A DNA stretch of 45,183 nt from Chloroflexota bacterium (GTDB lineage Bacteria; Chloroflexota; Limnocylindria; P2-11E), in contig VBDQ01000012.1 of the NCBI GenBank assembly GCA_005889075.1, positions 1-45,183 of the forward strand, given 5' to 3'. Made by a program: the position numbers and the translations under genes. The notes beneath the pieces were generated by a model, which made no database searches, was not told the DNA's origin, and was given only the letters and a program-made list of their open reading frames with translations. Shown here piece by piece: positions 22,822-31,834 of this stretch; the first letter of the stretch is position 1, and each line of letters starts with the position of its first letter.

Positions 22822-24468
22822 ATGGGCGTCCCGCGTAGTGCGAGCGTTCCGCGTGGCGCGGGACTCCTCCACGATCCGCGTCTCAACAAATCGAGCGCGT
22901 TCACCGAAGCCGAGCGTGAGGCCCTCGGCCTGGTCGGGCTTCTACCTGAAGGGGTCGACGATCTCGATACGCAACTGCGTCGTGCACTCGTGCAACTCGA
23001 CGCGAAAACGACGGACCTCGAGCGCTACATCTACCTCTCGCAGCTGCAGGACACCGACGAAACGCTTTTCTATCGCGTGCTCATGTCAGATCCGGCGCGC
23101 TTCATGCCGATCGTATACACGCCGACGGTCGGCGAGGCCTGCCAGAAGTTCGGACATCTCTTCCGACGCCCACGCGGCCTCTACGTCTCGATCAAACGGC
23201 GCGGCCATCTCCGGGAGATCCTCCGGAATTGGCCCGAGCGAGACGTGCGGTTCATCGTCGTGACGAGCGGCGAGCGCATCCTTGGCCTCGGCGATCTCGG
23301 CGCGAACGGCATGGGCATCCCGATCGGAAAGCTCGCGCTCTATACGGCCGCCGGCGGCGTCCCGCCGCAGTACACCTTGCCGCTCCTCATCGACGCCGGG
23401 ACCGACAATGAGGAGCTCCTCGGCGACCCGCTCTACCTCGGCCTGCGGCAGCGGCGCTGCGGCGACGACGAGCTCGACTCCTTCGTCGACGAGTTCGTCA
23501 AAGCCGTGCAGCAGGAGTTCCCGAGGTGCTGCATCCAGTTCGAGGATTGGGCGGGCAACGACGCGGTGCGGCTTCTCGAGCGTTACCGCGACAAGGTGTG
23601 TTGCTTCAATGACGACATCCAAGGGACGGCAGCCGTGGCCCTCGCCGGTGTGCTCAGCGCACTTCGCATCACCGGGACTCCGCTTGGCCTGCAACGTTTC
23701 CTGTTCTTCGGCGCCGGCTCGGCCGCGACGGGCATCGCAGAGCTTCTCGTGCGCGCGATGCGCGATGAGGGGCTCCCGGCCGATGAGGCGCGTTCGCGCA
23801 TCGCGCTCTTCGATCGCAAGGGCCTGGTCACCGCGGACCGCGAGGCGATGCATGACTACCAGCGCCCCTTCGCGCAGCGCCGCGCTCCGATCACCGACCT
23901 GGCGAGCGCGGTCGAGCAGCTCCGGCCCACAGCGATCATCGGCCTTAGCACCGTCGGCGGTGGCTTCGACCGCCGCGTCATCGAGGCCATGGCGCGGATC
24001 AACGAGCGTCCCATGATCTTTCCGTATTCGAACCCAACATCGCGTTCGGAGTGCACCGCGGAGGAGGCGTACAGCTGGACGGAGGGCCGAGCGGTCTTTG
24101 CGGGCGGCAGCCCGTTCCCCCCGGTCAGGTACGGCGGACGAACATTCGTCCCCGGCCAGGGGAATAACGTCTACGTGTTTCCGGCGATGGGCATGGCGGT
24201 TTTCGCGACCGGTGCGGAACGGGTGACCGACGAGATGTTCATCGCGTCGGCCGCCGGCGTCGCGGAGCAGATCACCGAGCAGGACCTCGGCAACGGCCTC
24301 ATCTACCCCCCGATCTCGGCGATCCATGAGACCGAGATACACGCGGCGAGCCGAGTTGCGGAGATGATCTTCGCAAAGGGGCTCGCGACGGTCGAGCGGC
24401 CGCAGGGCGATCTTCAGGACTACATCGTTTCTCAGGCGTACGTCCCCAAGTACCGGAGCCTCGTCTAG
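22822..24468 (+). CDS. maeA: NAD-dependent malic enzyme (large, SfcA/MaeA type)
   Basis: 548 residues, normal for the large malic enzyme class. Oxidatively decarboxylates L-malate to pyruvate. Family blocks: LHDPRLNKSSAFTEAERE, FYRVLMSDPARFMPIVYTPTVGEACQKF (catalytic Tyr), RFIVVTSGERILGLGDLGANGMGIPIGKL, the catalytic Lys region in PQYTLPLLIDAGT, IQFEDW, CFNDDIQGTAAVALAG (metal Asp), FFGAGSAATGIAELL (NAD-binding), and FPYSNPTSRSECTAEEAY. ATG start at 22822. With pyruvate-forming tryptophanase and lipoamide dehydrogenase nearby it fits central carbon metabolism, but there is no operon link. Confidence 0.95.
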   Translation: MGVPRSASVPRGAGLLHDPRLNKSSAFTEAEREALGLVGLLPEGVDDLDTQLRRALVQLDAKTTDLERYIYLSQLQDTDETLFYRVLMSDPARFMPIVYTPTVGEACQKFGHLFRRPRGLYVSIKRRGHLREILRNWPERDVRFIVVTSGERILGLGDLGANGMGIPIGKLALYTAAGGVPPQYTLPLLIDAGTDNEELLGDPLYLGLRQRRCGDDELDSFVDEFVKAVQQEFPRCCIQFEDWAGNDAVRLLERYRDKVCCFNDDIQGTAAVALAGVLSALRITGTPLGLQRFLFFGAGSAATGIAELLVRAMRDEGLPADEARSRIALFDRKGLVTADREAMHDYQRPFAQRRAPITDLASAVEQLRPTAIIGLSTVGGGFDRRVIEAMARINERPMIFPYSNPTSRSECTAEEAYSWTEGRAVFAGGSPFPPVRYGGRTFVPGQGNNVYVFPAMGMAVFATGAERVTDEMFIASAAGVAEQITEQDLGNGLIYPPISAIHETEIHAASRVAEMIFAKGLATVERPQGDLQDYIVSQAYVPKYRSLV

Positions 24469-24525
24469 CGCCTCGGCTTTCCCGCGGGTCGGTCTCCTCC
24501 GCCGAAGCGAGGTTACAGTCCGTGC

Positions 24526-25557
24526 GTGCCCGACGCAGACCAGCCGATGATCGTCGGCGGCCGCGAGGTCAAAGTCACCAATCTCGAAAAGCCGTTCTTC
24601 CCCAAGGTCGGGCTGACCAAGGGCGACCTCATCCGCTACTACGTCGACGTCGCCGATGCGGTGCTACACCACGTCGCGCGCCGTCCGATGCAGATGAAGC
24701 GGCATCCGAACGGCGTCGAGGGCGACTTCTTCTATCAGAAGCGTGTACCCAACCCGCATCCCGATTGGCTCGAGACGGTGCACATCAACTATCCATCCGG
24801 GAACGAGGCCGACTTCCCGGTCGTCACTGACGTGGCGGGCCTCGCGTGGATCGCCAACCTCGGCTGCATCGAGCTCCACACCTGGCACTCACGTATCGAC
24901 GATGTGAATCGCCCCGACTATCTACTCATCGACCTCGATCCGTCACAAGGAAATCCGTGGTCGTACGTCCGCCAGATCGCGATGGCCGGAAAACAAGTGC
25001 TCGACGAACTTGGCGTCGCGAGCTTCCCGAAGACCAGCGGCGTGACCGGTCTGCATATCCTCGTGCCGATCAAGCCCGAGCTCGAGTTCCCGCTCGTCCG
25101 GGAGCTCGCACGTGCCATCGCGAAGGCGATCGTGAAGCTCGTTCCGGACATCGCGACGACACAGTGGAAGGTCGCCGGACGGCCAGGCGTGTTCGTCGAC
25201 TACGGGCAGAACGCGTTCGATCGCACGATCGCATCCGCGTACTCGATCCGCCCGGTCGAGGACGCGCGAGCGTCGGCGCCGCTCCGCTGGGACGAGGTCC
25301 CCGATGTCGAGCCAGGCGACTTCACGATGAAGACCATGCGCGATCGGATCTCAAAGGTCGGCGACCTCACCGCCGGGATGTGGGAGAAGGCCACGAGCCT
25401 CGAACCGCTCTTCGACACACTGAAAGTGAAACGCGTCGCTCCGCAGCGGAAGTCGCGACCCGGGCCCCCGCGAGACTGGCGGGCCGAGTACGAGGCTCGC
25501 AAGGCCGGCGGTTCGGGTTGGAATCGCGGAACCCAGCGCGGGCCCAGTCACCGGTAG
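24526..25557 (+). CDS. ligD: LigD-type DNA polymerase/primase domain protein
   Basis: 343-residue stand-alone polymerase (PolDom) of the bacterial NHEJ system, an archaeo-eukaryotic-primase fold. Family motifs: LEKPFFPKVGLTKGDLIRYY, PMQMKRHPNGVEGDFFYQKR, LIDLDPSQ (catalytic Asp pair), KTSGVTGLHILVPI, RTIASAYSIRP and APLRWDEV. The C-terminal 40 residues are basic. A separate LigD-type ligase lies at 27519, so the M. tuberculosis LigD arrangement is split here. No Ku or LigD nuclease domain is in the window. GTG start at 24526. Symbol applies to the domain, not to a full-length LigD. Confidence 0.92.
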   Translation: MPDADQPMIVGGREVKVTNLEKPFFPKVGLTKGDLIRYYVDVADAVLHHVARRPMQMKRHPNGVEGDFFYQKRVPNPHPDWLETVHINYPSGNEADFPVVTDVAGLAWIANLGCIELHTWHSRIDDVNRPDYLLIDLDPSQGNPWSYVRQIAMAGKQVLDELGVASFPKTSGVTGLHILVPIKPELEFPLVRELARAIAKAIVKLVPDIATTQWKVAGRPGVFVDYGQNAFDRTIASAYSIRPVEDARASAPLRWDEVPDVEPGDFTMKTMRDRISKVGDLTAGMWEKATSLEPLFDTLKVKRVAPQRKSRPGPPRDWRAEYEARKAGGSGWNRGTQRGPSHR

Positions 25558-25597
25558 CGGCGGGAACCGGAGGCAGCGCGCGGATGTAGAGAGGGGT

Positions 25598-26860
25598 ATG
25601 CGCCTGGCCCTCGCCTGCGCGTTGCTTGTGGCGGCGTGCACGTCAGCGCCCGCGAGCCGTGAACAGCCAATGTCCGGGCCTCCCCCGAGCCTCTACCTCA
25701 CGGCTTCGCTCGACGGCTCGGGGCTCATCGCGATCGATCCGTTGACGCTCGGCGACATCTCGAACAGGCAGCTCTTGACCGGCACCCCGAGCGACATGCC
25801 ATCGTGCCCGGTCGGCGGTCCATGCGCGCTTGTCGCGCCATCGGGCGACGGGCGCTCGCTCGCTGTGGTCGGCTATGAGGCGAAGGGCCCGCCGGCGATC
25901 TTCATCTTCGACACCCGGACCAGCTCGCTTCGATCGCGGCCGATCCCCGAGGTACCGGTCATCGTCGACGGTTTGAACGCCGACGGCTCGCGTATCTACA
26001 CACGCGCCTGGCCGCCGACCTCACTGACCGCAGAGCGGCTCGTCCTCGACGGGTCGAACGGCAAGATCGTCGATCGTGAGCCGGCATTTTCGGTCGGCGG
26101 CGAAGAAGTTGCGACACTCATCGACAGCGAGCAGCGCCGGATCTACGCGTTGGTCGTCGCAGCGGATCCGCAGGCAATCGGCCCGCGTCAGGTGGCAGCG
26201 AGCGCGTGGGACCTAAAGACAGGCACCGCGCTTTGGCGTCGCGAGATCCCCGGGCTAATCGCGGGATCGTGGTTGACGGGACGTACCGGCGCGGAAGGTG
26301 ACATCCGGACACGGCTCGTGCCCGGCTTGGCGCTCAGCCCTGACGGCCGTCGCCTCGCGATCGTGCGGGCGTTCGACTGCTGCGTCGTCGCGGGGACATA
26401 CTGGCTTCTGGACACAACGAGCGGGGACCTGAGCGCTGAACGCAAGTATTCGCGTGGGACCTCGATCCTCGAACAGGTTTTCGGCGCGATCGCGGCAGCC
26501 AAGGAAGACGACGGGGTGACGGTCGGCGCGAGCTTCGGTCCGGATGGACAGGTCCTGTACATCACCGGGCAGAGCTGGAAGCCGGACGGTTATCAGTATC
26601 TCGGGATGACCGCCCTCGATGTCGAGAGCACGAAAGTGCTCGGGTCTGACATCAAGATGGAGCAATGGTGGTACGACAACCACGTCTTCTGGCTTCGGCC
26701 ATCGGCGGACGGGCGATGGCTCTACGTCTTTCTGCAACGGACCGGGAACGCCGACCCGAAGGGCTACTTCCTCCGGCGCGTCGACGCTCGGACGCTCTCC
26801 GTCGCGGCTGAGCGTCGGTTCGATTCGTACCGCTTCGCCTTCAGCCTGTTCGGCCCATAG
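25598..26860 (+). CDS. Putative beta-propeller lipoprotein
   Basis: 420 residues. Lipobox LLVAAC in the first 15 residues, short Ser/Pro linker, then repeating strand units of beta-propeller character: SLYLTASLDGSGLIAIDPLTLGD, RSLAVVGYEAKGPPAIFIFDTRTS, RIYTRAWPP, LSPDGRRLAIVRAFD, FGPDGQVLYITGQ and ADGRWLYVFLQR. The SPDG-type turns resemble WD40-like/YVTN propellers. A CC pair (FDCCVVAG) sits mid-protein. Not assigned to a named family. ATG at 25598, 40 nt after the LigD polymerase, same strand. Confidence 0.7.
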   Translation: MRLALACALLVAACTSAPASREQPMSGPPPSLYLTASLDGSGLIAIDPLTLGDISNRQLLTGTPSDMPSCPVGGPCALVAPSGDGRSLAVVGYEAKGPPAIFIFDTRTSSLRSRPIPEVPVIVDGLNADGSRIYTRAWPPTSLTAERLVLDGSNGKIVDREPAFSVGGEEVATLIDSEQRRIYALVVAADPQAIGPRQVAASAWDLKTGTALWRREIPGLIAGSWLTGRTGAEGDIRTRLVPGLALSPDGRRLAIVRAFDCCVVAGTYWLLDTTSGDLSAERKYSRGTSILEQVFGAIAAAKEDDGVTVGASFGPDGQVLYITGQSWKPDGYQYLGMTALDVESTKVLGSDIKMEQWWYDNHVFWLRPSADGRWLYVFLQRTGNADPKGYFLRRVDARTLSVAAERRFDSYRFAFSLFGP

Positions 26861-26956
26861 GGGCAAGCCCTCGTGCACGAGCCTTCCGCCGCTCGTTCAT
26901 CCGTGCTTCACATCCGCACACGAGGCTGACCGCATCCCGGCTGGAGGAGATCGATC

Positions 26957-27517
26957 ATGACCGTCTACGCTGTCGCGCTCTTCTTGCACATCGTCGGTGC
27001 GCTCGGGCTGTTCGCCGCGCTCGCTCTCGAGTGGACCGCCCTGTCGGGGTTCCGCCGCTCCACGACGGCCGAACAGGTCACCGACTGGTCGACGATCTAC
27101 GGCGCGCTCCGGCGGATAGGCCCGGTCTCGATCGGTCTGCTCCTGGTCTTCGGCCTCTACATGATGGCGACGGCCTGGGGCCCCACGCCTTGGATCGGCC
27201 TCGGCATCCTCGCGCTCGTCGTGATTGCAGCGCTCGGTGCCTTCAACGGGATCCAGATCACGCGGGTGTTGCGACAGAACGCTGGTCGAACGGGTCCGCT
27301 GTCGAGCGAATCGCGAAACGCGCTGCACAGGCCGACCTTCGTGCTCTCATTGCGGCTCCGCACGGCGCTCGCGCTCGGCGTCGTCCTGATCATGACGGTG
27401 AAGACCGACCTCGTGACGTCCGTTGCCGTACTCGTGATCACTCTCGCGCTCGGCGCTGGCTCGGTGTACCTCCCCGCCGCCGCGAGCGCGCCGCTGCGGA
27501 TGAGTCCGCGGACTTGA
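26957..27517 (+). CDS. Four- to five-helix membrane protein, unknown function
   Basis: 186 residues with helices at about 3-22, 48-70, 78-97, 133-150 and 152-172. Pattern YAVALFLHIVGALGLFAALALEW recalls DUF2269-like small integral membrane proteins (a His in the first helix). GGAGGAG lies 8 nt before the ATG, a strong start. Its stop is 1 nt from the end of the convergent ligase gene. Function unknown; the short tail VTSVAVLVITLALGAGSVYLPAA ends with a last helix. Confidence 0.75.
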   Translation: MTVYAVALFLHIVGALGLFAALALEWTALSGFRRSTTAEQVTDWSTIYGALRRIGPVSIGLLLVFGLYMMATAWGPTPWIGLGILALVVIAALGAFNGIQITRVLRQNAGRTGPLSSESRNALHRPTFVLSLRLRTALALGVVLIMTVKTDLVTSVAVLVITLALGAGSVYLPAAASAPLRMSPRT

Positions 27518-27518
27518 G

Positions 27519-28565
27519 CTATCGCGTAGCAGGACTCTCTCTGACGAGGTCTGTCAGCGCCGGATCGCCGCTTCGCGCCCTCGTGTCGAGCTGATCCCAG
27601 GTGCATTGCTTCGGATCCTTATCGGGACGGAAACGGACGAACCGCGTGCCGTGACGGAAGCGCTCCCCTTCGAGCTTGTCGAAGCGGATCTCGCAGACGA
27701 TCTCCGGACGGACCTCGTGCCAGGGCAGGTCGCGTCCTTGCGACCAACGCGACCCGCCACCGGGAATGCGCCCGACGATGTCGCCCGCGAACTGCTTCGC
27801 AAACGTGCCCTCCTCTTCCAGAAGCGGTGGCAGCAGCTTCTGCAGCTGTGGCTCGAGGTCCGCGCCGATGCCGGAGGTATGTCCCACAAAATCAAGCGTC
27901 CCATCCGGCCGATACAAGCCAAGTAGGATCGACGCGATGCGGTTGCCGCTCGTGCGGTAGCCGACGATCACACAGTCGATCGTTCGGTGGTGCTTGACTT
28001 TCTGTACGGCGTCACGTGAGCCAGGCATGTATGGAAGGTCGGTGCGTTTCGCGACGATGCCGTCCAAGCCGAGCACCTCGAGTCGCTCCAGCCACATGTT
28101 GGCCTTGTCGACATCGCGCGTGATCTCCGAGAGCTCGAAGCCCTTCACGTTCCTTTCGAGGAACGCGCGGCGCTCCGCGAGCGGCCTTCCGTGTAGCGGC
28201 TCGCCGTTCCACAGGAGCACGTCGAAGGCGATGAATCGTGCCGGTGTTTCCGCCGAAAGCTTGCGGATACGCGATTCGGCCGGATGCAAGCGCAGCTGCA
28301 TGAGGTCGAACTCGAGTCGCCCTTCCTGCTCGATGACGATCTCTCCGTCGAGCGCTGAGTGCGGCGGCATCGTCTCGCCGAGCGGTCGCAGCTCGGGGAA
28401 GTAGCGGAGCAGCGGTCGGCCGTTGCGGCTCCAAAGACCGAGCGCACCGCCGTCGTTCTCGAGCACGCCGCGAAAGCCGTCCCACTTCGGCTCGTACCAG
28501 ATGTTCGGACCGACCGGGATCTTCTCGACGAGCAACGCTTCCTGCGGCGGGAACGGCACGTTCAT
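27519..28565 (-). CDS. ATP-dependent DNA ligase (LigD ligase-domain type)
   Basis: About 348 residues. Nucleotidyltransferase domain with the adenylated Lys in YEPKWDGFRG, then SRNGRPLLRYFPEL, LDGEIVI, FIAFDVLLWNG, GLDGIVAKR and VKHHRTIDCVIVGYR; the C-terminal OB domain carries LLGLYRPDGTLDFVGHTSGIG and CEIRFDKLEGERFRHGTRFVRFRPDK. Together these are the classical motifs I-VI. ATG 28563-28565 gives the family-like start; a GTG at 28641-28643 adds 26 residues and is possible. Functional partner of the stand-alone LigD polymerase at 24526, but transcribed oppositely. Confidence 0.92.
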   Translation of the reverse strand: MNVPFPPQEALLVEKIPVGPNIWYEPKWDGFRGVLENDGGALGLWSRNGRPLLRYFPELRPLGETMPPHSALDGEIVIEQEGRLEFDLMQLRLHPAESRIRKLSAETPARFIAFDVLLWNGEPLHGRPLAERRAFLERNVKGFELSEITRDVDKANMWLERLEVLGLDGIVAKRTDLPYMPGSRDAVQKVKHHRTIDCVIVGYRTSGNRIASILLGLYRPDGTLDFVGHTSGIGADLEPQLQKLLPPLLEEEGTFAKQFAGDIVGRIPGGGSRWSQGRDLPWHEVRPEIVCEIRFDKLEGERFRHGTRFVRFRPDKDPKQCTWDQLDTRARSGDPALTDLVRESPATR

Positions 28566-28745
28566 CCCCGCGGGCGAGACGATCTGGTCGGCGCTCAGCC
28601 GACCCGACGACGGATGGCCGTTCGCAGATCGCGTGACTTTCACCGGTTCAGGTTACGGGACAAGAAGTGCGAGACGGGAGCGAGGTCCACCGGTGTTGCC
28701 GGACGGCGGACCTCGCCCGGGATGAGTGCTAGGGCCGCTTGTCTC

Positions 28746-29036
28746 TTATTTGGTGCGCTTTGCGAGGACAGCGTCCTTGGCCTGCTTGGCGATGCGGAAT
28801 TTGAGCACGCGCTTCGCGGGGATCGAGATCGGCTGGCCGGTCGCAGGATTTCGTCCCATGCGAGCCTTCCGGTCGACGATCACGAGCTTGCCAACGCCGG
28901 GGATCGTGAAGCCGCTCCGCGCTTCCTTGTACGCGAGTCCGGCGAGCTCATCGAGGAACTGCCCTACTTGCTTCTTGGTCAGACCGGTCTTTTCCGACAG
29001 CCGATTCAGGGTCTCCGACTTTGAGATCCCAGCCAC
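28746..29036 (-). CDS. hup: HU-family nucleoid DNA-binding protein
   Basis: 96 residues. Dimeric DNA-bending protein: helical N-terminus ([27 protein letters not shown]), then [48 protein letters not shown], cut by the beta arm with RxGRNPxTG as in all HU proteins. Start is GTG 29034-29036 with GGAGG five nt upstream; an in-frame ATG 23 codons earlier lacks such a site. It lies directly before, and divergent from, the DinB-like gene at 29115. Confidence 0.94.
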   Translation of the reverse strand: MAGISKSETLNRLSEKTGLTKKQVGQFLDELAGLAYKEARSGFTIPGVGKLVIVDRKARMGRNPATGQPISIPAKRVLKFRIAKQAKDAVLAKRTK

Positions 29037-29114
29037 GTATTCCTCCAGTGCGTTCTCTCCGGTTATGCGTTCGCGCGCATTCTGCACGAACGCACAAGAG
29101 CGCATGATGCGACG

Positions 29115-29612
29115 GTGACTCTAAAACTTGTGGACGACCCGCCGGACCGGCCCGCGTGGCTCCGCCAGACCATCCGCGTCGTCCTCGATGCGACCGCAAC
29201 CGAGCGGCACCGCCTCCTCGCACGGGTCGCGGCGGCGCCCGAGGCGGAGCTCGTTCGCGGATCGGACGAGGACTGGGGGCTCGGTCAGGTGGCGACCCAC
29301 CTCCTCATCGTCGAGCGCGGCGCCGCCCTGATCGGACTGAGGCTCGCGCAAGCCGCCGACCCTGGCCCCACGGGCCAGCCGCGGCCGGCCGTGGCCGCCG
29401 TTACGCGAGCTGGGATCGCAAGCCTGGCCGAAAAGGTGGCTGCGGCGGCGGCTCGCCTGGTGGCCGAGTTTCCCGCCGAACCCGACGTCCGGACGGTGGC
29501 GCGCCATCCCTTCTATGGGGATTTGAATTGTTTTGGCTGGCTCCTCATGCTGCCAAATCACTACAAAGCCCACCTGGCAGCGCTCGACGCGGGGCAGCCA
29601 AGCGCGCTCTAG
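29115..29612 (+). CDS. DinB-like four-helix protein
   Basis: 165 residues, helical, of the DinB/YfiT superfamily. The pattern [17 protein letters not shown] carries a likely metal His, and the C-terminal [19 protein letters not shown] the His pair region. The middle segment [23 protein letters not shown] is a long helix. Substrate unknown. GTG start at 29115. It sits 11 nt before acs with an AGGGGAGG site for acs overlapping its end, so both are probably transcribed together. Confidence 0.72.
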   Translation: MTLKLVDDPPDRPAWLRQTIRVVLDATATERHRLLARVAAAPEAELVRGSDEDWGLGQVATHLLIVERGAALIGLRLAQAADPGPTGQPRPAVAAVTRAGIASLAEKVAAAAARLVAEFPAEPDVRTVARHPFYGDLNCFGWLLMLPNHYKAHLAALDAGQPSAL

Positions 29613-29623
29613 GGGAGGTTCGG

Positions 29624-31470
29624 ATGGCAACCCAGACCGATCGGCGAACGGCGCTCGAGACCTTCGCGACCGAGGGCCGGTCGTTCCCGCCGCCCAAGGA
29701 GTTCGCCGCGAAGGCGAACGTGCGGGACCCCAAGATCTACGAGCGCGCCGACAGGGACTTCGAGGGCTTCTGGGCCGAGCAGGCGCGCACGCTGCTCTGG
29801 CGCAAGCCGTTCACAAAGGTCCTCGAGTGGGAAGCCCCGTACGCGAAGTGGTTCATCGGCGGGGAGCTCAACATCAGCGAGAACTGCCTCGACCGCCACG
29901 TCAAGGCCGGGAAGGGCAGCCAGGTCGCCTACTACTGGGAGGGCGAACCTGGCGACAGCCGCAAGCTCACGTTCAAAGATCTCCTCGACCTGACCTGCCG
30001 GGCGGCGAACGCGCTCAAAGAGCTAGGTGTCCGCAAGGGCGACCGTGTCGCGATCTACATGCCGATGATCCCTGAGCTGCCCGCGGCGATGCTCGCTTGC
30101 GCGCGGATCGGCGCGCCCTTCACCGTGGTGTTCGGCGGCTTCTCGGCAGAGGCGCTCGCCGGTCGGATCAACGACTCCGAGGCAAAGGTACTCGTCACCG
30201 CCGACGGTGGGTACCGCAAGGGCAACGTCGTCCCGCTCAAAAAGAACGCCGACGACGCGGTCGCTCAGACCACGACGATCGAGAAGGTGCTCGTCGTCAA
30301 GCGCACCAAGCAGGATGTTCCCTGGACGAGCGGCCGGGACATGTGGTGGCACGAGATCGTCGACCGCCAGAAGTCGGAGTGCCCGGCGGAATCGCTCGAC
30401 AGCGAGCACATGCTCTATCTGCTTTATACGTCCGGCACGACCGCGAAGCCGAAGGGCATCGTGCACACCACCGCCGGCTACCTCGCGGGCGTGGCCGCGA
30501 CGCACAAGATGATCTTCGACGTCAAGGACGACGATGTGTACTGGTGCGCGGCGGATATCGGCTGGGTCACCGGACACAGCTACATCGTCTTCGCACCGCT
30601 GGCCAACGGGACCACCGGCGTGATCTACGAGGGTGTCCCGGACTTCCCGGACAAGGATCGCTGGTGGTCGGTCATCGAGAAATACAAGGTCTCGATCCTC
30701 TACTGCGCGCCGACCGCGATCCGCACATTCATGAAGTGGGGGTCAGAGTTCCCCGAGAAGCACGACGTCCGTTCCCTGCGGCTCCTCGGAACAGTCGGCG
30801 AGCCGATCAACCCCGAGGCGTGGCTCTGGTATCACGAAAACATCGGCGGGTCAAGGCCGACGTCCTGGACGAGGATGGCAAATCCGTGCCGCTCGGCGGT
30901 GCCGGGTACCTTGTCATCACGCGGCCATGGCCCGCAATGCTCCGCGGCATCTACAAAGACGACAAGCGCTATCGCGAAACGTACTGGAGCCGCTACCCGG
31001 GGAAGTTTCTTGCCGGCGATGGGGCGCGCCGCGACAAGGAAGGCTATTTCTGGCTCATGGGCCGGGTCGACGACGTGATGAAGATCTCCGGTCACCGTAT
31101 CTCGACGACGGAGGTCGAATCGGCGCTGGTGTCACACCCGAAGGTCGCCGAAGCGGCCGTGATCGGCCGCGAGGACCCGGTGACGGGTCAGGCGATCTTC
31201 GCCTTCGTCACGCTCCGTGGCGGCAACGAAGGCAACGAGGCCTTATCGAAGGATCTCCGCGAGCACGTGGTCAAGGCGATCGGCTCGATCGCTCGTCCGA
31301 AGACCGTCATGTTCACGCCCGAGCTTCCCAAGACCCGCTCGGGAAAGATCATGCGTCGGCTCCTCCGAGACATCGCCAACGGGCAGCCGCTCGGCGACAC
31401 GACCACACTCGCGGACGCGACGGTCGTCGACTCGATCCGCACCGCGAGCGCTTCGGGCAAAGAGGAGTAG
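29624..31470 (+). pseudogene. acsA: Acetyl-CoA synthetase, frameshifted by an internal loss
   Basis: AMP-forming acetate activation. Frame 1 (29624 to about 30850, ~408 residues) is a standard Acs N-terminal domain: [31 protein letters not shown], the ATP motif [28 protein letters not shown] and [12 protein letters not shown]. Then, at HENIGG, the segment holding the essential DTWWQTETG motif is absent (about 40 residues). The sequence resumes in another frame at [13 protein letters not shown] and runs to the C-terminal domain with [14 protein letters not shown] and the acetylated-Lys motif [10 protein letters not shown]. Not active as written. ATG at 29624 has GGGGAGG. Probably an assembly loss or recent pseudogene. 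Confidence 0.85.
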
Positions 31471-31834
31471 CTCCTAAGGCGGCGCGCATCGCAAGGGCCT
31501 ATTGGTCTGGCGCGACGCGCACCCGCGGGTGGCACGGGGGAGAGGGTCGCGTACGAGCCGTTTGGCCGGCCGCGTCGCCCGCGTACGGTCCTCTCAGCGG
31601 CGCAGCGGACCGGTAGGCGAGGGCGCGACCCCGACCCCGGGACAGGCCCCGCGGGCGCGCAGCGGCTCCATGCAGTGAAGGCCGCAATTGACGATGCGCA
31701 AAGAAAGCCGTAGACCACGGCGCTAATCGGTTTTCGCCTCAGGGTTGGGGGGAGGTGACCGGCCAGGTAAGCGACCGGCGCGCGACCGCTTCCGTTCGAT
31801 CTTTACGTCGCGTCGTCAATCAAGGAGGGGCAAG
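31471..31834. other. Structured intergenic region, no gene recognised
   Basis: This 364-nt stretch between acs and the MHS transporter holds no convincing coding frame. An extended hairpin is seen at about 31550-31602: GAGAGG pairs with CCTCTC, and inside it CGTACG pairs with CGTACG. GC-rich segments with more self-complementarity follow to about 31660. A leader RNA or small RNA is possible. I could not match it to RNase P, tmRNA, SRP RNA or a known riboswitch. Confidence 0.35.

Noticed and set aside
31471..31834. Possible RNase P, tmRNA or SRP RNA
   Set aside because: None of the conserved cores I know for these RNAs is present on either strand.
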